30,495 bases of DNA, from assembly GCF_035938995.1 (NCBI RefSeq), contig NZ_DASZGI010000174.1:1-30495 (forward strand). Reading direction: 5' to 3'. How positions within the stretch are numbered: the stretch's first letter is position 1; the number at the start of each line of letters is the position of its first letter. Shown here piece by piece: positions 23,168-30,495 of this stretch. The translations under genes were made by a program, and so were the position numbers. The DNA comes from DASZGI01 sp035938995. Lineage in GTDB: Bacteria; Actinomycetota; Actinomycetes; Streptomycetales; Catenulisporaceae. Under the pieces are notes generated by a model. The model saw only the letters and a program-made list of their open reading frames with translations. It was not told the DNA's origin and did no database searches.

Positions 23168-23454
23168 GAGGGCTTCCTCCCGAACAGCATTCGGCGTGCG
23201 AGGCGCCCCTCCAGTCTCCGCTCCGCGGCGGCCAGCGGCAACGCGTTGAGCCGTTTGGATGTTGACAGCGCCTGCCACTTCGCCCAGGAAAAGACAGGAT
23301 GAATCAACCCACCGATCTTCCCACCACGCGTGAGCTTTCTTCAATCGCGCCAGTTTTCCGTGATACATCCGACCGCCGAGCAGGTCGCGCAGACGCTCGT
23401 CGACATCGTGGTGCCTTGGTGCAGCTGATCGGCACTTAATCCGTAGTCGATGAC
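23168..23454. other. Intergenic region with a possible coding remnant
   Basis: No gene with a start signal was seen. On the minus strand, about 23290-23410, a frame reads DERLRDLLGGRMYHGKLARLK and then KAHAWWEDRW. This looks protein-like, but codon use drifts away from high third-position GC after the first 20 codons and no ribosome site is present. It could be a small decayed gene. Confidence 0.25.
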
Positions 23455-23504
23455 AAGCCCTCGGCCCGGCCGCGACGGACAAGTCGCGGCCGGGCCGAGG
23501 GCTT
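23455..23504 (-). terminator. Perfect 22-bp hairpin after the cellulase gene
   Basis: Bases 23455-23476 (starting AAGCCCTCGGCCCGGCC) are fully complementary to 23483-23504 around the 6-base loop GGACAA. It lies 55 bases past the stop codon of the GH9 gene and can work in both directions. Confidence 0.8.
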
Positions 23505-23559
23505 GCGGATCGCGGCGTTCCTGGAGCTCAGGGTTTCCTGGATCGCAGCGTCCTTGCTC

Positions 23560-25560
23560 TCAGTGCGCCACTGTCTCCTGAAGCGCCGCGGCGAGGATCG
23601 CGCTGCCGGTCATGTCGAGCGCGGGCTCGTCGGTCTGCCAGGAGCGCACGTCGTCCACGAACTCGCTGCCGTGGCCGGTGAACGCGGTGCCGGAGTCCTT
23701 CTCGCACTTCTTCATGCCGGTCTGCAGCGAGCCGAGCCCGCCCTGGAAGTTGCCCGTGCCGTTCGGGCCGTTGACCACCGCTCCGGTGTCGATCGGGGCC
23801 TGGCCGGTCAGCGAGCCGGACAGGTTCGGGATCTGCGACTGCATGCAGTCCGGGAAGGTGGTGCCGAAGCCGACCATGAAGCTCGAGCCCCACGGGTTGC
23901 CGCCGAGCAGCCAGTCCCGTTGCTCTCCGGCGAAGGCGGCGTATTCGGTGTCTCCGCTGGCCTTCTCGTACAGCGCCTCGGTGGAGATGAAGCCGAAGGT
24001 GTGCGAGTCGACGTCGAAGTTCGCGTAGTCGCCGCCCTCTCGGAAGATGTCGGCGGCCGACTTGGTCGCGGCAGAGGCGACCTGGGCCTTGAGGTTCGCG
24101 ATCAACTGGGCGCTGGTGACGGCCAGACCGCTGGGGTCGCCCGCGTCGGCGATGGCGGTCACCAGGTCGGCGTGGGCAAGGGCGCTGACGTCGTAGAGGT
24201 TGAGCGTGTCGTTGCCGGAGTCGCTCGCGATGTAGTCCGACGCCCAGGTCGCGGCCTGCTTCACGTAGCCGGACGCGGACGCCGATTGGCCGAGGTCCTG
24301 CTCGGCCAGCGCGATTTCGGTGGCACCGAGTTCCATCGCGTCGTGCCAGATCGACTCGGGGTAGTAGGCGGTGGGCAGGGCCGAGCCGAGGGTGCCGGAC
24401 GGGCTGGTGTTGGCCATCGCGTAGAGCGAGGTGGCGTCTACCAGGTCAGCGGCTGCCTGCGTCCGGTTGCTCGAGGCGTCGGCCTGGGCGGCGAGAGCGA
24501 ATGCCGCGGCGACGCGGCCGACGATGTCCGGGTCGATCTTGGCGCCCGGCGCCGCGGCCTCGAAGACGGGCCGGTGCGCGGCGGCGTACCGGTCCCCGGA
24601 AGCGGTGTCCGAGTCGTCGGCCTGCGGCAGCCGCCACAGGTCGTGGTCGCCGAAGAACGTCGTCTCGTTGCCGCTGCCGATGCCGACCTGGAGATAGAGC
24701 GTCTTCGTGGTCGGATTCCACATCTTGTTCAGCCAGGAAGTGCCGTACGCCGCCTCGGCGGTGAGCGAGGCCGGGGCGGAGGCGCCGAGGCTGCGCGCCG
24801 CCGAGTAGAGCAGGGAGTCCGCGTAGGCGGTGGTGAAGGTGAACTTCAGATAGTCGCCCGCGTCGAACCAGCCGCCTGACACGTCGACCGGCCCGCCGAT
24901 CTTGGTCAGCGAGGAGCCGACGATCACGTCGCTGCCGCCGGACTGGAACGTCGGGTCCTTATAGACGGTCGCGGACTTGTCGTTCAGGTGCGAGGGCTTG
25001 CGGTTCAGCGTGCCCGGGATGACGTCCGCGCCGTCGCGCTGGTTCTGGAAGAAGTTCACCCCACCGGCGACGAGCGGCGCGTAGAGCTCGGCCGCCGTCT
25101 CGACCTGGAAGGTGTCGGACTTGGCGCTGACCGCACCGCTGGCGACGACGTGATACATGCCGGGCGTGGACACGGTCGAGAAGTCGATCGGATAGACGTC
25201 CGGGTGGGCGGAGTTCCACGAGCCACGGCTCTTGGCGTTGACAGTGCCCTTAACCACTGCGGTACCCGACGCGTTGAGGACCTGGTAGCTCTCGCCGGTG
25301 ATCGCCTTCGACGTCATGAGGTAGGCGACCTTGGTGTCGGTGGGGAGGTAACCGACCTGGTCGGTGCGCAGCTGCGCCGCAGACGACGCAGCGGAGCTCG
25401 CGGGCGGCGCGGCCATCGAGGGCGCGGCGACCCCGATCGCGAGGCCGGCGCAGACAACCAGCGTCAGCACCGCAAGGACCGGGACAGGCAGCCTCCCGAC
25501 ACCCCACGCCCGCCCTTCGGCGCCCCGTCTTTCCCTCCTGGCCGCACTGCGCGATCTCAT
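23560..25560 (-). CDS. Secreted glycoside hydrolase family 9 cellulase with N-terminal Ig-like domain
   Basis: 666 residues from the ATG at 25560, with GGGAG at 25567-25571. The signal peptide is long (about 50 residues: Arg-rich start, core VPVLAVLTLVVCAGLAIGVA, MAAPPA). An Ig-like CelD_N domain follows at about 60-155 (LRTDQVGYLPTDTKVAYL). The GH9 (alpha/alpha)6 catalytic domain fills the rest. GGWFDAGDYLKF (about 229-240) carries the two catalytic-base region aspartates. Glu645 in DEPALDMTG is the acid, and GHGSEF lies before it. The enzyme should cleave beta-1,4-glucan outside the cell by inversion. No carbohydrate-binding module is attached, which is unusual for secreted cellulases. It follows kdpE on the same strand after 113 bases. 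Confidence 0.92.
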   Translation of the reverse strand: MRSRSAARRERRGAEGRAWGVGRLPVPVLAVLTLVVCAGLAIGVAAPSMAAPPASSAASSAAQLRTDQVGYLPTDTKVAYLMTSKAITGESYQVLNASGTAVVKGTVNAKSRGSWNSAHPDVYPIDFSTVSTPGMYHVVASGAVSAKSDTFQVETAAELYAPLVAGGVNFFQNQRDGADVIPGTLNRKPSHLNDKSATVYKDPTFQSGGSDVIVGSSLTKIGGPVDVSGGWFDAGDYLKFTFTTAYADSLLYSAARSLGASAPASLTAEAAYGTSWLNKMWNPTTKTLYLQVGIGSGNETTFFGDHDLWRLPQADDSDTASGDRYAAAHRPVFEAAAPGAKIDPDIVGRVAAAFALAAQADASSNRTQAAADLVDATSLYAMANTSPSGTLGSALPTAYYPESIWHDAMELGATEIALAEQDLGQSASASGYVKQAATWASDYIASDSGNDTLNLYDVSALAHADLVTAIADAGDPSGLAVTSAQLIANLKAQVASAATKSAADIFREGGDYANFDVDSHTFGFISTEALYEKASGDTEYAAFAGEQRDWLLGGNPWGSSFMVGFGTTFPDCMQSQIPNLSGSLTGQAPIDTGAVVNGPNGTGNFQGGLGSLQTGMKKCEKDSGTAFTGHGSEFVDDVRSWQTDEPALDMTGSAILAAALQETVAH

Positions 25561-25568
25561 GCCCGACT

Positions 25569-25604
25569 CCCGAGAATCTGGTAAATATTCTTTACTGTTT
25601 CGGG
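25569..25604. promoter_or_regulatory. AT-rich nested palindrome upstream of GH9 gene
   Basis: GTAAA-TATTC-TTTAC (25581-25595) sits inside CCCGA (25569-25573) / TCGGG (25600-25604). It is an AT-rich island in GC-rich DNA 20-35 bases before the cellulase start and overlaps its ribosome site, so it could be an operator or a -10 region. Confidence 0.45.
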
Positions 25605-25673
25605 AAGGTACTGAGGTGCGGCGGGAACGTCAAGATGGCGGACGGTCGGGTCGGGCGGACCAGCAGGCAGCGG

Positions 25674-26372
25674 CTACGGCTGGAAGCGGTATCCCATCCC
25701 CGGCTCGGTGATCAGCTGCCGGGGATGCGACGGCTCGGGCTCGAGCTTCTGGCGCAGCTTGGCCAGGTAGAAGCGCAGATAGTTGGTCTGCGCGTCATAG
25801 GCCGGGCCCCAGACCTGCTGGAGGATGTGCTTGCCGGACACCAGGCGGCCGGGGTTGCGCACGAGGATCTCCAGCACCGCCCACTCGGTCTTGGTCAGGT
25901 GGATCTGCTCGGGCACGTCCTCCGGTGCGCCCGGCAGCCGGATGACCGTCTTCGCCGCCAGGTCGACCGTGTAGTAGCCGATCACGGCCGTCTGCTGCGC
26001 CGCCTGCTCGGATTCGAGCCTGCGCACCAGCACTCGGAGACGAGCCATCAGTTCGTCCATCGAGAAGGGCTTGGTCACGTAGTCGTCGGCGCCCGCGTCG
26101 AGGGCGTCCACTTTGTCGGCGGCGTCGGTGCGGCCGGAGAGCACCAGGATCGGCACCTTCGTCCACCCGCGCAGCCCGGCGATCACGTCGGTGCCGTCCA
26201 TGTCCGGCAGGCCCAAGTCCAGCACGACGAGGTCCGGCACATGCCGGGCCGCCAGGTCCAGCGCGGTGGCCCCGTCGGCGGCGACCACGACTTCGTAGCG
26301 GCGGGCCGATAAGTTGATCCGCAGCGCGCGCAGCAACTGCGGTTCGTCGTCGACAACCAGGACCCTGATCAC
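25674..26372 (-). CDS. kdpE: KdpE response regulator (OmpR/PhoB family)
   Basis: 232 residues. The start codon overlaps the kdpD stop by 4 bases (ATGA). The receiver domain (1-120) has Asp8/Asp9, phospho-acceptor Asp52 (VVLDLGLPDMDG), Ser79 and Lys101 (VTKPF). The winged-helix DNA-binding domain (about 130-232) ends in the typical LRQKLEPEPSHPRQLITEP and GMGYRF. Phosphorylated by KdpD, it activates the kdp pump operon when potassium is low or osmotic stress is high. Being last in the same operon, it would be autoregulated. No clear terminator separates it from the GH9 gene. Confidence 0.93.
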   Translation of the reverse strand: MIRVLVVDDEPQLLRALRINLSARRYEVVVAADGATALDLAARHVPDLVVLDLGLPDMDGTDVIAGLRGWTKVPILVLSGRTDAADKVDALDAGADDYVTKPFSMDELMARLRVLVRRLESEQAAQQTAVIGYYTVDLAAKTVIRLPGAPEDVPEQIHLTKTEWAVLEILVRNPGRLVSGKHILQQVWGPAYDAQTNYLRFYLAKLRQKLEPEPSHPRQLITEPGMGYRFQP

Positions 26373-28969
26373 GCGAGCACCTCCTCCGCCGCGGCCGGCA
26401 GTGCCAGCACCATCGTCAGTCCGCCGCCCGGGGTGTCCTCGGGGGTGAGCGTCCCGTCCATCGCCTCGACCAGTCCGCGGGCCAACGCGAGGCCGAGGCC
26501 CACACCCGCGGTGTTGTCCCGGTCGCCGAGCCGCTGGAAGGGCAGGAACACCTGATCGCGGTCAGCCGCCGGAATGCCGGGGCCGCGGTCGATGACGCGG
26601 ATCTCCACCTGCGTCCCGAGCGCGGAGACCGTGACGGTGACGGGCGAGTCGGTGTGCTTGACCGCGTTCCCCACGAGGTTGGCGATGGCGCGTTCGAGCA
26701 GCGCGCCGTCGGCGAGCACCGGCGGGACGAGGATGTCGGGCGGTGAGACGGTGACGCGTCCGGCGGCTTCCGGCACGTCGTCGACGGCGCGCGGCACGAT
26801 CTCGTCCGCGGCCAGCGGTTCGAGGGTGAGTTTGAGCGCGCCCGCCTGCAGCCGGGACATGTCCAGCAGGTTCTCGACCAGCCGGGCGAGCCGGTCGAGC
26901 GACTGGTCGGCGGCTTCCAGCAGTTCGGCGCGGTCGTCAGCCGGCACATCGAGGTCGGGGTCGCGCAGGGTGCCGACGGCGGCCTTCGCGGCGGCCAGCG
27001 GGGTGCGCAGGTCGTGCGACACAGCGGCGAGCAGTGCGGTGCGCATCTTGTCCGCGGCGGCGATGCTCGCGGCGTCGGCGGCGGCGCGTACCAGCCTGCG
27101 GCGTTCGAGGGCTGCGGTGGCCTGCGCGGCGAACGCGGCCAGGACGCGCTGGTCGGCGGCCGGCAAGGTTCGTCCGCGCAGCGCGATCATCGCGTCGGGT
27201 CCGGCGTCGACGACGGTGTCCGCCTGGCCGGGGCACGCCGCGGGCTCGGCCCCAGTCGACGCGACGACGGTCCACCGGCCCGGTTCGTCGTATTCGGCGG
27301 GCAGCAGCGGGTCGCCCTGGCCGGCGGTGCGTTGGAGGAGCGCGACGGACGCCATGCCGAAGGTCTCGCGGAAGCGTTCGAGCAGGGCCGCGATGGCCGA
27401 GTCACCGCGCAGCACCGAGACGGCGAACGCGCCGAGGGTCTCGGCCTCGGCGGAGGCGTGGGCCGCGCGGCGGCTCTGTTTGATCGCCAGGTCCACCACG
27501 GAGGCGACGGTCAGCGCGACGACGATGAACGCGATCAGTGCTATGACGTTGTTCGCGTCGTAGATGGTGACCGAGTAGATCGGCGGGATGAAGTAGTAGT
27601 TGAGCAGCAGCGAGCCCCAGACCGCCGCGATGAGCGCGGACAGCAGGCCGCCGAGCCGCGCGATCGCCACGATGGCGACCAGGTAGATGAGCGCGTCGCT
27701 GGTCAGATTGAGATGGCCGCGCACCTGTGTGAGGATCGCGGCCAGGATCGGCGGGACGATGAGAGCCGCCAAGTGCCCGCGCCACCGGCCGTCGCCCCAC
27801 GCGGCCTCGCGCAGCGGATTGGGCGGCAGCCACGCCGAAAGGCGCTGCGCCGCCCCGGGATCTCGGTGGGTGACCATGTGCACGTCGATGTCGCCGGACA
27901 GCTGGATCGTGGTCTCGCCGATGCCGCGCCCGGTCAGGAACCGGTTGACCCGGCTGCGCCGCGAGGTGCCCAGGACCAGCTGCGTGGCGTTCTTGGCGTG
28001 GGCGAATTCGAGCAGGGAGCGTGCGACGTTGTCCCCGACGATCGTGTGATACGTGCCGCCGAGCGATTCGACCAGGTGGCGCTGCGCGGCGAGGGCGGTG
28101 GGACTGGTCGTGCCGCTCAGGCCGTCGGACCGCGCGATGTGGACGGCGAGCAGTTCGGCGCCCGGGCCCCCGGCCGGCGACGAGCCCGCGCCTTTCATGG
28201 AACGCTGCGCGATCCGGGCGGCCCGGCGGATGAGCATGTCCCCTGATTCGTCGCCGGGAAGTGCGACGACGACGCGTTCCCGGGCCTCCCATACCCGCCC
28301 GATCTGATGGTCCTCGCGGTAGCGCTGCAGGACTTCGTCCACCCGGTCGGCGACCCAGAGCAGCGCGATCTCGCGCAGCGCGGTGAGGTTGCCGACCCGG
28401 AAATAGTTGCCGAGCGCCGCGTCGATCTTCTCGGCCGCGTAGACGTTGCCGTGCGCGAGACGCCGCCGCAGAGTCTCCGGCGACATGTCCACCAGCTCGA
28501 TCTGATCAGCGGATCGCACCACGTCATCGGGCACTGTTTCGCGCTGCGGCACCCCGGTGATCCGCTGCACGACGTCGTTGAGCGACTCCAGATGCTGCAC
28601 ATTGACGGTCGTGATGACCTCGATCCCCGCGTCCAGCAGCTCCTGGACATCCTGCCAGCGCTTCTCGTGCCGCCCGCCGGGGATGTTGGTGTGCGGCAGC
28701 TCGTCCACCAGCGCGACCTGAGGGTGGCGCTCGAGGACGGCGTCGAGGTCCATCTCTCGGTACTGGCCGTCCCGATAGCTCCGGGTGTTCGTGGGGACGG
28801 CCGGCAGTCCCTCGAGCAGCGCCTCGGTGTTCACTCGGCCGTGGCACTCGACGAATGCGACCACGACGTCCGCGCCCCGCTCGATCCGGCGGTGCGCCTC
28901 CTCGAGCATCTTGTACGTCTTGCCCACACCGGGAGCCGCGCCCAGGTAGACCCGCAACTTGCCGCGCAT
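26369..28969 (-). CDS. kdpD: KdpD potassium sensor histidine kinase
   Basis: 866 residues, full family length. The N-terminal KdpD domain has Walker A GAAPGVGKT (10-18) and Walker B-like VALVDELPHTN. A universal-stress-protein-like domain follows (about 250-365, QLVLGTSRRSRVNRFLTGRG). Four membrane helices of the DUF4118 type (about 400-500) and a GAF-like region come next. The HisKA box carries the phospho-acceptor His652 (AAVSHDLRTPL). The ATPase has the N-box NLVGNAVKHT and G-boxes DRGPGIP and GVGLGLALARG. It phosphorylates KdpE in response to low potassium and turgor. A 14-bp hairpin lies between kdpC and this gene. Confidence 0.95.
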   Translation of the reverse strand: MRGKLRVYLGAAPGVGKTYKMLEEAHRRIERGADVVVAFVECHGRVNTEALLEGLPAVPTNTRSYRDGQYREMDLDAVLERHPQVALVDELPHTNIPGGRHEKRWQDVQELLDAGIEVITTVNVQHLESLNDVVQRITGVPQRETVPDDVVRSADQIELVDMSPETLRRRLAHGNVYAAEKIDAALGNYFRVGNLTALREIALLWVADRVDEVLQRYREDHQIGRVWEARERVVVALPGDESGDMLIRRAARIAQRSMKGAGSSPAGGPGAELLAVHIARSDGLSGTTSPTALAAQRHLVESLGGTYHTIVGDNVARSLLEFAHAKNATQLVLGTSRRSRVNRFLTGRGIGETTIQLSGDIDVHMVTHRDPGAAQRLSAWLPPNPLREAAWGDGRWRGHLAALIVPPILAAILTQVRGHLNLTSDALIYLVAIVAIARLGGLLSALIAAVWGSLLLNYYFIPPIYSVTIYDANNVIALIAFIVVALTVASVVDLAIKQSRRAAHASAEAETLGAFAVSVLRGDSAIAALLERFRETFGMASVALLQRTAGQGDPLLPAEYDEPGRWTVVASTGAEPAACPGQADTVVDAGPDAMIALRGRTLPAADQRVLAAFAAQATAALERRRLVRAAADAASIAAADKMRTALLAAVSHDLRTPLAAAKAAVGTLRDPDLDVPADDRAELLEAADQSLDRLARLVENLLDMSRLQAGALKLTLEPLAADEIVPRAVDDVPEAAGRVTVSPPDILVPPVLADGALLERAIANLVGNAVKHTDSPVTVTVSALGTQVEIRVIDRGPGIPAADRDQVFLPFQRLGDRDNTAGVGLGLALARGLVEAMDGTLTPEDTPGGGLTMVLALPAAAEEVLA

Positions 28970-29005
28970 GTTCCCGGTCCCTCACTCGGCGGATGGACGG
29001 TGCTC

Positions 29006-29042
29006 CTCCGGGCGGGCGCGTTCCGCCTGCGCCCGCCCGGAG
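29006..29042 (-). terminator. Intercistronic 14-bp hairpin between kdpC and kdpD
   Basis: CTCCGGGCGGGCGC (29006-29019) pairs exactly with 29029-29042 around a 9-base loop. It lies 20 bases after the kdpC stop and 36 before the kdpD start. It may act as a partial terminator or 3' mRNA stabiliser that sets pump and regulator genes at different levels. Confidence 0.65.
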
Positions 29043-29062
29043 ATTCGACTCGGTTAAGGTCC

Positions 29063-29722
29063 TTACTTGCCCGAGTACGGGTACTGCGTGTCCAGCGCGA
29101 TGTTCAGCTGCAGGACGTTGACGCCGGGCTCGCCGAGGAACCCGAGGTCGCGGCCACCGGTGTTCGCTTTGACCAGCGCGTCCACCTGAGCGGCCGAGAT
29201 GCCGCGGGTGGCGGCGATCCGGTGCTCCTGCTGTTGCGCGTTCAGCACGCTGATGTCCGGGTCCAGACCCGAGCCGGAGGCGGTGACCGCGTCGGTGGCC
29301 ACCTGGCCCGGGGTCACCGTGTATCCGCCGACCGAGTCGAACGCGGCCATGGAGTTGCGGTTGGTGTCGACGTCCTTGAGCAGCGTGTCGCTGTTCGGGC
29401 CGAGGTTGGACCCGGCGGACTGGGTCGGGTCGCAGCCGTAGTCGTTCTTGGCCCCGGACGGGATCGCGAACGACGGCCGCGGCTGGAAGTACTGGTTCAG
29501 CGCGTTGCCCTTGCTGTCCGTGAATTCCTGGCAGAGCAACTTGGAACCGACGATCTGACCCTTGCCGTTGGTGATCAGCGAGCCGTCGGCCTGGTTCTTG
29601 AAGGCGGCCTGGGCGATGCCGGTCACCAGCAGGGGGTAGGCGATGCCGCAGATGACCGTGAACACGAGCATCGCGCGCAGCGCGGCGAGGTGGCGCAGCA
29701 CGGCGCCTGGGAGACGGTTCAT
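29063..29722 (-). CDS. kdpC: KdpC subunit of potassium-transporting ATPase
   Basis: 219 residues from the ATG at 29722, one base after the kdpB stop. One N-terminal membrane helix (about 17-36, MLVFTVICGIAYPLLVTGIAQ region) is followed by an extracytoplasmic domain. Family motifs include the QYFQPRPS element, the GSNLGPNSDTLL element, and DPDISVLNAQQQEHRIAATRG. KdpC stabilises the KdpFABC complex and raises nucleotide affinity of KdpB. Length is in the upper part of the usual range. Confidence 0.95.
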   Translation of the reverse strand: MNRLPGAVLRHLAALRAMLVFTVICGIAYPLLVTGIAQAAFKNQADGSLITNGKGQIVGSKLLCQEFTDSKGNALNQYFQPRPSFAIPSGAKNDYGCDPTQSAGSNLGPNSDTLLKDVDTNRNSMAAFDSVGGYTVTPGQVATDAVTASGSGLDPDISVLNAQQQEHRIAATRGISAAQVDALVKANTGGRDLGFLGEPGVNVLQLNIALDTQYPYSGK

Positions 29723-29723
29723 G

Positions 29724-30495
<772 letters not shown>

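Noticed and set aside
22526..23482. Longer 318-codon form of the reductase
   Set aside because: The ATG at 23167 has a strong ribosome site and starts the Rossmann strand directly; the extension ends inside the terminator hairpin loop.

Overview
The window is about 70 percent GC with strong third-position GC. Its gene content suggests a soil, probably mycelial, actinomycete: large secreted proteins with AxA-type signal peptides, a Ser/Thr kinase ending in a ricin-type lectin, a GH9 cellulase, a PadR regulator remnant, an ABC-F ATPase, a Kdp system and leaderless-looking promoters. A Catenulisporales or Streptomyces-like host is a guess from style; no rRNA, tRNA or other taxonomic marker is present.

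Layout. 1-1338 (-) is the start of a secreted Ig-like repeat protein cut by the window edge. 1741-3135 (+) is a GT87-type membrane glycosyltransferase. 3149-4840 is a decay island: a PadR gene and a divergent FAD monooxygenase have both lost their 5' ends at one junction (about 3641-3656), followed by a frame-broken membrane-protein remnant. 4805-9508 holds a divergent pair of secreted proteins, a seven-repeat propeller (-) and a large subtilisin-fold protease (+) whose triad residues look more sedolisin-like than subtilisin-like. 9879-10976 (+) is an LPG-synthase-type membrane protein. 11001-12702 (-) is a coupled aldolase and 2-hydroxy-3-oxopropionate reductase pair, as in glucarate or glyoxylate metabolism. 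13076-14844 holds a two-domain VOC protein, a small lipoprotein and a small membrane protein. 15190-16830 (+) is an ABC-F ATPase, followed by a striking noncoding stretch (16851-17117) of tandem repeats and four stacked hairpins. 17195-18994 (-) is the lectin kinase. 19348-20339 has two small unknown genes. 20364-23167 has a RidA-family gene divergent from a D-aminoacylase across a compact promoter with long inverted repeats, then a convergent NADP-binding reductase. 23560-25560 (-) is the GH9 cellulase. 25674-30495 (-) is kdpB(partial)-kdpC-kdpD-kdpE, the potassium pump with its two-component regulators.

Functional links. The aldolase and reductase form a two-step route from a keto-deoxy-glucarate type acid to pyruvate plus glycerate. 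RidA beside a D-aminoacylase fits release and oxidation of D-amino acids with imine detoxification. Kdp is a potassium uptake and sensing operon. No single new multi-gene system stands out. The strongest candidates for novelty are the protease with its altered triad, the stacked hairpin locus after the ABC-F gene, the ridA/D-aminoacylase operator region and the HGD-type lectin kinase.
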